Virus record (IMG/VR): IMGVR_UViG_3300034375_008145
Span: 1 to 31,525 of that record
Length of the DNA: 31,525 nucleotides
Source: a virus
Direction: 5' to 3' (one strand)
This document shows, one piece after another, positions 22,440-28,762 of the stretch. The first letter of the stretch is position 1. Every line of letters starts with the position of its first letter. The translations under genes were made by a program, and so were the position numbers. The notes beneath the pieces are model-generated. The model saw only the letters and a program-made list of their open reading frames with translations, was not told the DNA's origin and ran no database searches.

Positions 22440-22640
22440 CTATTTAACCTCTTCCATTTTTACAAACTTTTCCCTCAAGTCATAATAAAGTTTAAAGTTT
22501 TCTGTGGTGACATAATAACCAGTGATAGCAGAGCTATTACAGGTGTATCCATAACCCCTTACTTTTTCACATTGACCATCGATATTAAAGCATTTGCTGG
22601 TGTGAAGATAGTCGTGATAGCGTTGGTCCAGGTTGATCAT
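22440..22640 (-). CDS. Small hypothetical protein
   Basis: Unrecognised 66-residue soluble protein, Tyr-rich with three Cys, no signal or membrane segment. It overlaps the zinc-binding-like gene upstream by 4 nt, suggesting coupled translation. Confidence 0.6.
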   Translation of the reverse strand: MINLDQRYHDYLHTSKCFNIDGQCEKVRGYGYTCNSSAITGYYVTTENFKLYYDLREKFVKMEEVK

Positions 22641-22885
22641 CGGATTTCAAAATCGAGTTTGCGAACTTTGCGTTTCCGCCTGTTCTCTTGGTATTCTAGG
22701 TCCTGATTGCTGAGTGTGCCACCCTTCTTTAGATTGTTGTTAGAGTTTAATAAAACAACATCACTTAGATCCAAGGCCGAAACCTTGTCCTCCAAGACTG
22801 TCATCATGTTCGGGCACCCGCAACACTGACTCTTGCTTGTCGATATCAATTCTTTGCTGCAAATTTTGCATCTGACAGATAACAT
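22637..22885 (-). CDS. Cys-rich small protein, zinc-site candidate
   Basis: The 82-residue product has CKICSKEL at residues 6-13 and CCGCPNM at about 21-27, two Cys pairs in a zinc-knuckle spacing, then a helical middle and a basic tail (RRKRKVRK). I recall the STSKSQCCGCPNMM segment as conserved in cyanophages. It overlaps the upstream gene at 22761-22985 by 125 nt in another frame, so both are translated from shared DNA if both are real. Confidence 0.72.
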   Translation of the reverse strand: MLSVRCKICSKELISTSKSQCCGCPNMMTVLEDKVSALDLSDVVLLNSNNNLKKGGTLSNQDLEYQENRRKRKVRKLDFEIR

Positions 22886-22985
22886 AATCCAACTTCCTTT
22901 TTATATCATCCAATTCCTCATGAACATCTTGATGATGGAATCGTAATGGTTTCTGTATTAATTTTTTGAGAGTCTTCTTTTTCAT
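22761..22985 (-). CDS. Coiled-coil small protein overlapping two genes
   Basis: The 74-residue product has a strongly basic N-terminus (MKKKTLKKLIQK), a heptad-like coiled coil around residues 20-52 (DVHEELDDIKRKLDYVICQM) and a Gly-rich end. It overlaps its neighbours by 68 and 125 nt. Function unknown; the coiled coil suggests oligomerisation. Confidence 0.6.
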   Translation of the reverse strand: MKKKTLKKLIQKPLRFHHQDVHEELDDIKRKLDYVICQMQNLQQRIDIDKQESVLRVPEHDDSLGGQGFGLGSK

Positions 22986-23151
22986 TCCAGTGTCTGACTA
23001 CTCCTGAAATAATAAAACAATTTGTGATTAAGTAAGAAGCAAATATAATCGTGCGGACAATTGCAACAACATCAGCTTCGTAATCGTTTTTACCAGTTTT
23101 TTCTCCTAGTGCCTTTGCCCAAAGCCTCCAAATAGATTTTCTTTTCTTCAT
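22918..23151 (-). CDS. Conserved membrane-associated protein
   Basis: The 77-residue product begins MKKRKSIWRLWAKALGEK and has a hydrophobic segment near residues 33-53 (TIIFASYLITNCFIISGVV) followed by RHWNEKEDSQ. I recall the N-terminal part and the RHW end as widely conserved in T4-like cyanophages, with unknown function. It overlaps the next gene by 68 nt and lies 19 nt after the tRNA cluster. Confidence 0.72.
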   Translation of the reverse strand: MKKRKSIWRLWAKALGEKTGKNDYEADVVAIVRTIIFASYLITNCFIISGVVRHWNEKEDSQKINTETITIPSSRCS

Positions 23152-23170
23152 TTATATATGAACTTTTTTA

Positions 23171-23244
23171 AGCCAACTAACGGACTTGAACCGTTGACCT
23201 GAGCTTTACAAAAACCCTGCTCTATCCAGCTGAGCTAAGTTGGC
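23171..23244 (-). tRNA. tRNA-Thr (TGT)
   Basis: Acceptor GCCAACT/AGTTGGC pairs fully. The D arm is GCTC/GAGC. The anticodon stem GGGTT/AGCTC includes wobble pairs and its loop TTTGTAA gives anticodon TGT (ACA codons). T arm AACGG-TTCAAGT-CCGTT. No encoded CCA. Confidence 0.93.
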
Positions 23245-23247
23245 ATA

Positions 23248-23320
23248 CTCCTCCACCAAGACTCGAACTTGGAACCCCAGAGTTAACAGCTCCGTGCTCT
23301 GCCAATTGAGCTATAGAGGA
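23248..23320 (-). tRNA. tRNA-Asn (GTT)
   Basis: Acceptor TCCTCTA/TGGAGGA, D arm GCTC/GAGC, anticodon stem CGGAG/CTCTG with loop CTGTTAA giving anticodon GTT (AAC/AAT codons), T arm CCAAG-TTCGAGT-CTTGG. It lies 3 nt from tRNA-Thr. Confidence 0.94.
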
Positions 23321-23339
23321 ATAAAATCCCCGAAGGGAA

Positions 23340-23411
23340 AGCGGAGTATCGGAATCGAACCGACGACATCTAACTTGGAAGGATAGCGTTCTACCGCTGA
23401 ACTAACTCCGC
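23340..23411 (-). tRNA. tRNA-Gly (TCC)
   Basis: Acceptor GCGGAGT/ACTCCGC, D arm GTTC/GAAC, anticodon loop CTTCCAA giving TCC (GGA codons), T loop TTCGATT. The anticodon stem CTATC/GTTAG has one T-T mismatch. The 19-nt gap to tRNA-Asn contains a small TCCC-TTCG-GGGA hairpin. Confidence 0.93.
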
Positions 23412-23415
23412 GAGG

Positions 23416-23490
23416 CAGGCAAGGAGGGACTCGAACCCCCGACCAACGCATTAGAAGTGCGTGGCTCTAATCCAACTGAGCTACTTGCCC
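23416..23490 (-). tRNA. tRNA-Arg (TCT)
   Basis: Acceptor GGGCAAG/CTTGCCT (G-T at the end), D arm GCTC/GAGC, anticodon stem ACGCA/TGCGT with loop CTTCTAA giving TCT (AGA codons), T arm GGGGG-TTCGAGT-CCCTC. Its first 10 bases contain the stop codon of the protein gene at 23481-23675. Confidence 0.94.
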
Positions 23491-23675
23491 TTGCGTTTTT
23501 CTTCGAAGTATATAGTATAATACTTCTTCTTCATTTTGTCAATGATTTCCATGTCTTCTTCGAAACCCATGTACTTGAGAAGTTGGTATGACCCCTCAAG
23601 TTCACTTATCAATCTTAACAGATTAGTTGGTTCTCTGTCAAGGCCTCCAAAATCATATTTACTTAAATCACCCAT
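23481..23675 (-). CDS. Small conserved protein ending inside tRNA-Arg
   Basis: The 64-residue product is a charged, helical, soluble protein with a Lys-rich C-terminus. Its TAG stop lies within the first 10 nt of tRNA-Arg, and its 3' half contains the tRNA promoter (23514-23542). I do not recognise the family; the start MGDLSKYDF follows the oxygenase gene with an 8-nt overlap. Confidence 0.65.
   Translation of the reverse strand: MGDLSKYDFGGLDREPTNLLRLISELEGSYQLLKYMGFEEDMEIIDKMKKKYYTIYFEEKRKGK
23514..23542 (-). promoter_or_regulatory. Promoter of the tRNA cluster, inside a gene
   Basis: TTGACA (23537-23542), 17 nt, TATACT (23514-23519) on the minus strand. It lies inside the end of the 64-aa gene; the transcript would start close to the 5' end of tRNA-Arg. 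Confidence 0.82.
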
Positions 23676-24207
23676 CGATTGGAATTAATGAGAACATACC
23701 ATTTAGATCCTCTTTCTTATTTGGATCATTCAAATGAATATCAAATCCTAAAGTGATTCTTGGCGTATCAAAATCTTCATCAACAACAACTTCATGTTCC
23801 CTATATCCAGGGCCTATGTAAATGTTACCGACTTGATTATCAATTTCATAATCAGTAAAAACTGTCCTTGATTTCTTTGGATCTATACTTATATATCCAT
23901 GATAGTCCCACTCATGATTGTGCCATTGTAAAACTTGTTCTGGATAATGATAATTGATCCAACACTGCATCCATTTTGATTGATCACTTGGAATATATTC
24001 ATTGATTAAATTTTTAAGTTCAATGAATAACTTATGTGATAATTGTGATGGTGCAGTTAAAGTGAAAAAATTATACTTATAATAGGACCATGTAGAATCT
24101 TCACCATTCATTACTTCCTGATGAAGATTATGAGCTTGATCTATCAATTTTATAAATTCATTTTGATTATGAATTATCAATTCAGATTTATGTATCCTAT
24201 AATCCAT
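23668..24207 (-). CDS. 2OG/Fe(II) oxygenase-like protein
   Basis: The 179-residue protein has WHNHEWDYHGY near residues 95-105 (HxH iron-site candidates His96/His98), a distal His138 in YREHEVVV and Arg150 in TPRITLGFDI, matching the H...H...R order of the 2OG oxygenase barrel. Acceptor unknown. I chose the ATG at 24207, 4 nt after the upstream gene's stop, over a TTG at 24219. It shares this fold with the gene at 24212 and the one at 20854. Confidence 0.7.
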   Translation of the reverse strand: MDYRIHKSELIIHNQNEFIKLIDQAHNLHQEVMNGEDSTWSYYKYNFFTLTAPSQLSHKLFIELKNLINEYIPSDQSKWMQCWINYHYPEQVLQWHNHEWDYHGYISIDPKKSRTVFTDYEIDNQVGNIYIGPGYREHEVVVDEDFDTPRITLGFDIHLNDPNKKEDLNGMFSLIPIDG

Positions 24208-24211
24208 AAAA

Positions 24212-24988
24212 TTATTCAAAGGGAATATCGTATTTTATTTCAACAACAAATTTATCGATATCTGTTTGATCTGAAATATGAATAAATGGATTATGTCTAT
24301 AAGTGGCATTAGAATCACATCTAATGATTGTATTTGGAATTGGCAATACAGATTCTATTTCATTTTCACCAGTAAGAAATTGAACTTCACCTCTTCTTTC
24401 AATATCATAATCTAAATTAGTGAAGTAAAGAAATGTTGTTCCTTCTTTTTGATCACTATGAAATGATTCAAAATCCCAATTTTGAAGACATCTTACCACT
24501 GTTTTATATGGAATGGCATCTTTATATGATGGAAAATGTTTTCCAATATTTTTGACCATCAAATTATATAAAGTTTTTTCGCGAGGAAGAAAATCATCTG
24601 GATTTGGAATATGTACTTCAATCTCTACATTATCATCCTCATTTTCATATAGATAGGTTTGTTCCATTTCCAGATCAATAGATCCATCTTCTGCAGGATA
24701 TAGAGCTTCTATTAAAGACTCTCTAGATGCAGAGGATCCCTCAAAAATAAAGAGGTCAATCAACATTTCAGTGCTGATTTCTATTTCCTCACCATTCAAG
24801 TATTTTTTTAAGGCTTCTGGAAAAAATCTAGTTGGGCCAATTTTAAAAATTGTAGATGTTGGCACAACTTTATTGGGATCGATATCATCACAATCATTGT
24901 CTAGAGGAATCTCTGGATCATAAACTTTTTGATTGATTTCTTTTTGCGCCTCAGCATCAAGAAAATCTTTTTTTATTTCGTATACCAT
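24212..24988 (-). CDS. Prolyl-hydroxylase-like 2OG/Fe(II) oxygenase
   Basis: The 258-residue product shows FHSDQ near residues 176-180 (HxD facial-triad residues His177/Asp179) and YRHNPF near residues 230-235 with the distal His232, inside beta strands (TTFLYFTNLDYD, EVQFLTGENE, TIIRCDSNA), fitting the prolyl 4-hydroxylase type. The N-terminal half is highly acidic and may carry a separate domain. Protein hydroxylation of a phage or host target is possible but unproven. Confidence 0.7.
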   Translation of the reverse strand: MVYEIKKDFLDAEAQKEINQKVYDPEIPLDNDCDDIDPNKVVPTSTIFKIGPTRFFPEALKKYLNGEEIEISTEMLIDLFIFEGSSASRESLIEALYPAEDGSIDLEMEQTYLYENEDDNVEIEVHIPNPDDFLPREKTLYNLMVKNIGKHFPSYKDAIPYKTVVRCLQNWDFESFHSDQKEGTTFLYFTNLDYDIERRGEVQFLTGENEIESVLPIPNTIIRCDSNATYRHNPFIHISDQTDIDKFVVEIKYDIPFE

Positions 24989-24993
24989 TTTTG

Positions 24994-25599
24994 TTATGCA
25001 AAAGTTAATTTTTTAACATAATCATATGCATATAGTTCACGATGACCTTTGATTCCCCACCCTAACCAATAATAAGCAGGAACCATATACTGAGAAACTG
25101 TACGGCCTGGACCTTCAAACTCTGGAAGGTAACGTTGGAAGACATTCTCGTTGATCATATATGCAGTCTGACCCTCAAGTGTAGAAGGATCATATCCATA
25201 CTTGGCAGAAAACTTACCAAGTCCATCATAGCGTCCAATAGAGGTCCACTGAATAAGACCATAACCACCAGAATGACACTGGTTATAATTTACCCGAGCA
25301 CCACCTTCACAAATGTTGGGATGGAAATTGCTTTCAGATTTAATGTTACCAAGAATCGTTGCAAGAGCATTACGATCAGTGATTCTTGTTTTCTTTTGAA
25401 GTTCTCCAAGAACGTATTTTTCGTTCTCATTACAGGTTGGACAAGTCCATACCTTTTCTACAACTTCAAGTTTAACTGCCTTCTCCTCGTTGACAGTCAC
25501 ATCAACCTCTGGAGGATTATTGATCTTATCGATTGAAGGATATGCACAAGCGGCAGGAATTGAAATTAAAAGTGAAAGAGGTAGTAGTTTTTTGATCAT
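24994..25599 (-). CDS. Exported lysozyme-like lipoprotein (tail lysozyme / Phage_lysozyme2-like)
   Basis: From MIKKLLPLSL the 201-residue product has a lipoprotein-type signal (SIPAAC, Cys18 the likely lipid site). Its core is KSESNFHPN near residues 88-96 with Glu89 as probable catalytic residue, followed by GGYGLIQWTS and a GRYDGL segment, the pattern of peptidoglycan-cleaving Phage_lysozyme2 proteins. I chose the ATG at 25599, 5 nt after the SegE-like gene; the upstream extension lacks sense. It could degrade host murein at lysis or in superinfection exclusion; export is supported, the role is inferred. Confidence 0.82.
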   Translation of the reverse strand: MIKKLLPLSLLISIPAACAYPSIDKINNPPEVDVTVNEEKAVKLEVVEKVWTCPTCNENEKYVLGELQKKTRITDRNALATILGNIKSESNFHPNICEGGARVNYNQCHSGGYGLIQWTSIGRYDGLGKFSAKYGYDPSTLEGQTAYMINENVFQRYLPEFEGPGRTVSQYMVPAYYWLGWGIKGHRELYAYDYVKKLTFA

Positions 25600-25603
25600 T
25601 AAA

Positions 25604-26083
25604 TTAATTGAATTCGGCATCCACCTCTGTGGGTGGCTCAAAGTAGTCTTTTCGGTAGTACCTTCCGAGGATGTTGCTATTATAGTAGGCAGGGGTGCCA
25701 TCCGTCAAGGCCTCGGTCAGTACATTATTTAGAAAGAGTTGACGTGTCTCTTCATAGTTTACACGCCCTGGGGTTTTATGGAGTGAAAGTATTTCTCTTC
25801 TAAAATTATCCCGTCCATATCTTTTAATATCGTCTTTAAGCTCTGGACAAGAACCATAGTAGTTTCTCCAGTTACTTTCAGACGTAACTCTTCTCCGCTT
25901 TTTAGTCTGATCAGAAACTCTAGGCTTTCGTTTTTGCCAGAAATACTTTCTTCCGATGTAAGAACGGTTGGTGGTGCTACAGGTAATCTTGTAAACAAAG
26001 CCATAGTTGTCCCCAATAAGGCTCCCGTCAAAATCGGTGCCCATATATTGCCAGGGATTTGAATATTCTTTATTTTTTGCCAC
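25604..26083 (-). CDS. SegE/GIY-YIG-like putative endonuclease
   Basis: The 159-residue product begins at a GTG and shows YGFVYKI...SYIGRKYF, a variant of the GIY-YIG core (FVYK...YIG). WRNYYGSC, LKDDIKRYGRDNF and REIL follow, the order seen in T4 SegE and related phage nucleases. These are homing or self-spreading DNA endonucleases. It is intron-free and sits in an operon, so it may have acquired a phage function. The long ORF on the same strand at 25759-26091 is a shadow frame. Confidence 0.75.
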   Translation of the reverse strand: MAKNKEYSNPWQYMGTDFDGSLIGDNYGFVYKITCSTTNRSYIGRKYFWQKRKPRVSDQTKKRRRVTSESNWRNYYGSCPELKDDIKRYGRDNFRREILSLHKTPGRVNYEETRQLFLNNVLTEALTDGTPAYYNSNILGRYYRKDYFEPPTEVDAEFN

Positions 26084-26112
26084 ATAATCATGACGAAACT
26101 AAAAATATTTAG

Positions 26113-26286
26113 TTAGTCTGGATAACCATCATCGTCATCAAAGACTTCATCATAGTCTCCCATGACAGCTGAATTAAATCTGTCAGGAGTTGTATATGAT
26201 TCTGGATCCGAATAAACTTCGGATTCTAACTCCTCTACAATTTCTTTGAGGGCCATTACTAATACTTTAAGTTTAGCTCTGTTCAT
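26113..26286 (-). CDS. 57-aa acidic protein
   Basis: The product starts MNRAKLKVLVMALKEIVEEL and ends in a highly acidic tail (DYDEVFDDDDGYPD). It has an AGAGGTAAAG site before the ATG and is the first gene after the promoter at 26310-26338. Acidic small proteins directly behind an early promoter often bind host proteins, but I do not recognise this one. Confidence 0.65.
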   Translation of the reverse strand: MNRAKLKVLVMALKEIVEELESEVYSDPESYTTPDRFNSAVMGDYDEVFDDDDGYPD

Positions 26287-26309
26287 TTCTCTTTACCTCT
26301 AACAAGGCA

Positions 26310-26338
26310 ATTGTACATAAAAAAAGGGGACCTGTCAA
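26310..26338 (-). promoter_or_regulatory. Promoter with -35 inside terminator loop
   Basis: TTGACA (26333-26338), 17 nt, TACAAT (26310-26315) on the minus strand. The -35 hexamer is exactly the 6-nt loop of the terminator hairpin at 26326-26345 and the U-tract forms the spacer. Confidence 0.75.
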
Positions 26339-26345
26339 GGCCCCC
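26326..26345 (-). terminator. Terminator of the late RGG-protein operon
   Basis: GGGGACC/GGCCCCC, a 7-bp stem with one G-U pair and loop TGTCAA (TTGACA on the transcribed strand), is followed by T7 on the minus strand, 17 nt after the gene ending at 26363. Confidence 0.88.
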
Positions 26346-26362
26346 TTCGGATTGATTAAAAA

Positions 26363-26794
26363 TTAGACTCCACCGTGTCTTGCTGGATCAAACTGACTTA
26401 AACCATAAGTGGCAGTATCAAGTGAACTAAATCCACCGCCGCCACGACCTCCACGACCACTACTACGACCACCACGTCCACCTTTACTCGTATTTCTCAG
26501 GAGCTGCTGACGATACCGCATATCTGCACGGGTGCCACTATCCATTCTACCCTGAGATCCAGGTTTGGTACTGCCGCCTGGGTCAGGTTGCATACCAGGG
26601 TTTGCTGCCTTGACTCTGCTACCGTGAGTGTATTCAGCACCACTCATGGTTCCAGTGCCAGAAACCATACTACCTCCAGGAGAACGTGAGTTCGCATATT
26701 GTGTGGAAGTTTGACCATGCCTACCAGCATAACGCTGTCGCCCTTGCTCATAAATGTCGTATGCTTGTTCCGAAAACTGTCTAAATGTTTTCAT
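26363..26794 (-). CDS. RGG-rich protein with capsid-targeting-like N-terminus (A)
   Basis: The 143-residue product begins MKTFRQFSEQAYDIYEQ, close to the T4 capsid-targeting sequence of internal head proteins (MKTYQEFIAEA). FSE|QA would suit the gp21-type protease, which cuts after a short hydrophobic-x-Glu. The middle is Gly/Ser/Arg/Tyr-rich and low complexity; a GAR/RGG block (GGRGGRSSGRGGRGGGGF) precedes the shared C-terminus FSSLDTATYG...FDPARHGGV. It is a tandem paralog of the next gene, in a late operon. A packaged, injected or DNA-neutralising internal protein is a hypothesis. Confidence 0.72.
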   Translation of the reverse strand: MKTFRQFSEQAYDIYEQGRQRYAGRHGQTSTQYANSRSPGGSMVSGTGTMSGAEYTHGSRVKAANPGMQPDPGGSTKPGSQGRMDSGTRADMRYRQQLLRNTSKGGRGGRSSGRGGRGGGGFSSLDTATYGLSQFDPARHGGV

Positions 26795-26799
26795 TGTAA

Positions 26800-27141
26800 T
26801 TAAACCCCACCAAGTCTTGCTGGATCAAACGAGCCAATACCATAAGGTCCTGGCGTTGCGGTGTCAAGTGAACTAAATCCACCCCCACCACGACCACTAC
26901 GGCCACCTCTACTTTGATTTCTCAGTGCCTTACGACTCAATTTCTTAATCTGTTTAGGGGTAAGAACTTCCCCTTCACCACTTGGGCCAGCATCGGGAAC
27001 CCAGTTACTAGGAGGAGTATAGTTGCTTCCAAAAGACTTAATGTTGGCCTTCACACGCTGAGTATGTTGTTTGTTACTAGTACGACGTGAATCTTCTTCG
27101 ATATCGTATGCTTGTTCGGAAAACTGTCTAAACGTTTTCAT
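26800..27141 (-). CDS. RGG-rich protein with capsid-targeting-like N-terminus (B)
   Basis: The 113-residue product starts MKTFRQFSEQAYDIEEDSRR, identical over its first 14 residues to the protein at 26363-26794. It also shares a C-terminal block (GGRSGRGGGGFSSLDTATPG...FDPARLGGV) with a divergent middle containing basic and Pro/Asn-rich stretches. I chose the ATG at 27141; the frame upstream runs through the 533-aa gene and is a shadow. Its 5' end lies 5 nt after the stop of the large gene. Confidence 0.72.
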   Translation of the reverse strand: MKTFRQFSEQAYDIEEDSRRTSNKQHTQRVKANIKSFGSNYTPPSNWVPDAGPSGEGEVLTPKQIKKLSRKALRNQSRGGRSGRGGGGFSSLDTATPGPYGIGSFDPARLGGV

Positions 27142-27146
27142 TGTAA

Positions 27147-28736
27147 TCAGACTCCTTTTAGACCACCATATTTGTACTGTGGGTTTCCTTGCTGATAACG
27201 CTTCCAAGCTTCATTGTTTAGTTTCTTGTCAAGATCAGTAACTGTGTAAACTTTCTTCGCCTCCATAGCGAGAAGTTCAATATTCTCATCATCCATCTCG
27301 GAGATGATGTAGTTTGCTTCGTCAATGGACTGAGCTTCACCGTTCCAAATAAGGAACTCAACCATTGCAGACTCCAAATAGACCTGCTCAAGGATGCTGT
27401 TGATGAATTGATCACTCATACCCTCAATCATGCTTAGAGCGCCGTCTAGGGTATCTGCATACCCCTCAGTGAAGAGGTGGTTGACCACTAGGTCTAGTTC
27501 GTTAGACTCCTTCTTTGTCTTCGGTGCAAGGTAATCTTGGATTTCTTTATATCCAGACTGTCCTGGTTTAACTTTCTTAGCAAGTTCTGGGAAATTCTTT
27601 GCCCATTTTTGCATTTTAGTTAATCCAGAAGAATCAGATTGCTTCGTAGGAGTTGATGTAGATCCACCACCAGAGCCAACCACAGGTATTCTAACTGGTC
27701 CAGTTGATCCACCACCGCTACGAGGAGCAGGAGCAGTTGATCCACCACCGCTACGAGGAGCAGTTGATCCACCACCGCCACCGCCGCTGGAAGGAGCAGG
27801 AGCTCTTTCATCACCAGCTCTTGGTCTGATAGGAGCACCACCTGGTGATGCTGGGCCTTTTGGAGCAGGAGCTCTTTCATCACCAGCTCTTGGTCTGATA
27901 GGAGCTCCGCCTCCTGTTGAGGGTTCTTTTTTCGGCGTTGGAGAAGGTGTTCCAGGTTGGCCATACTTAGGATTGTTATACTGACCTTCTTGGGGTGGAA
28001 TGTTTGCCAGTCCAGTTCCAGTCCTACTTGGCCGTGTAGGAGAAGGTGTTGGTCTACCAGAACCTTGTCCAGGGCCTTGTCTACCAGAACCTCCTTTTTT
28101 ATCACTGCCGCTACTAGTAGCAGTTGATCCACCACCGCCACTACGATTCTGAAGATCTCGAACTGCCTGTCTACCTACAATACCCCCTGCGACGGAAGTT
28201 ACTGGCCCTGCGACAGCACCCAAAGTACTTCCAACAGCACCACCAACAGCGCGGGGTACTTCTCTTTTTGTAGTTGCTACGACGTTTGATACTATTTCCT
28301 TACCTTTTTGTACTCCACGATTAAGAGTTCTTCTACCTTTGTCAATCAAACCCTTCAAAAATTCCTGTAGGTCCTCTTCATTGAGTCTGCTGGCAAGCCT
28401 GTTGACAATCTCTGGAGACTCATTCTTCATTCTGGTTGCCATGGCACCAGGAATATATCTCAGATGAGTTTCATATAGACCTGTGGACTCATTGACGTTC
28501 TTAAGAACTTCTTCGGAATCAAGAGCCTGTTCAAAGACATCAAGAATTTTTCCGATTGAAGATCTCTCGAAAAATTCTTTAACGTCAGACTCAACATAAC
28601 CATTCTCAATCATGTGTACACCAACACAGTTGATAATGCTTTCTGCAATCTGCTTTAATTCTTCAGTTTGCTGTCTATTGGCGTAGACATTACCATAAGA
28701 CTCAACAAGTCCTTTTAATTGATTAGAGGGCTGCAT
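27147..28736 (-). CDS. Large Gly/Pro/Ser-rich virion-type protein
   Basis: About 529 residues from the ATG at 28736 (MQPSNQLKGL). A helical N-terminal domain (1-160) carries many acidic residues. The long central low-complexity part holds two copies of a GGAPIRPRAGDERAPAP unit and repeated SGGGSTAP motifs. The C-terminal domain (DLVVNHLFTEGYADTLDGALSMIE) resembles segments found in structural proteins of cyanophages. A late promoter precedes it. A TTG at 28748 has a better-spaced AGGAAAA site, so the first codon is open. Virion or internal-head function is inferred. Confidence 0.75.
   Translation of the reverse strand: MQPSNQLKGLVESYGNVYANRQQTEELKQIAESIINCVGVHMIENGYVESDVKEFFERSSIGKILDVFEQALDSEEVLKNVNESTGLYETHLRYIPGAMATRMKNESPEIVNRLASRLNEEDLQEFLKGLIDKGRRTLNRGVQKGKEIVSNVVATTKREVPRAVGGAVGSTLGAVAGPVTSVAGGIVGRQAVRDLQNRSGGGGSTATSSGSDKKGGSGRQGPGQGSGRPTPSPTRPSRTGTGLANIPPQEGQYNNPKYGQPGTPSPTPKKEPSTGGGAPIRPRAGDERAPAPKGPASPGGAPIRPRAGDERAPAPSSGGGGGGSTAPRSGGGSTAPAPRSGGGSTGPVRIPVVGSGGGSTSTPTKQSDSSGLTKMQKWAKNFPELAKKVKPGQSGYKEIQDYLAPKTKKESNELDLVVNHLFTEGYADTLDGALSMIEGMSDQFINSILEQVYLESAMVEFLIWNGEAQSIDEANYIISEMDDENIELLAMEAKKVYTVTDLDKKLNNEAWKRYQQGNPQYKYGGLKGV
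27793..27905. repeat. 44-bp direct repeat, 69-bp period
   Basis: The same 44 nt occur at 27793-27836 and 27862-27905, 69 bp (23 codons) apart, encoding the two GGAPIRPRAGDERAPAP copies of the large late protein. Shorter Ser/Gly-coding repeats lie just before, at 27705-27780. Confidence 0.85.
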
Positions 28737-28762
28737 TTTTTTAAACAACTTTTTCCTGTTTT

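Noticed and set aside
25759-26091. 110-aa minus-strand ORF overlapping the SegE-like gene
   Set aside because: A shifted frame of the same bases with shadow-like composition; the GIY-YIG-like frame is clearly coding.
27620-28141. 173-aa ORF rich in Leu and Val
   Set aside because: Shifted frame of the Gly/Pro/Ser-rich repeats of the 533-aa gene; its repeats mirror those of the real frame.
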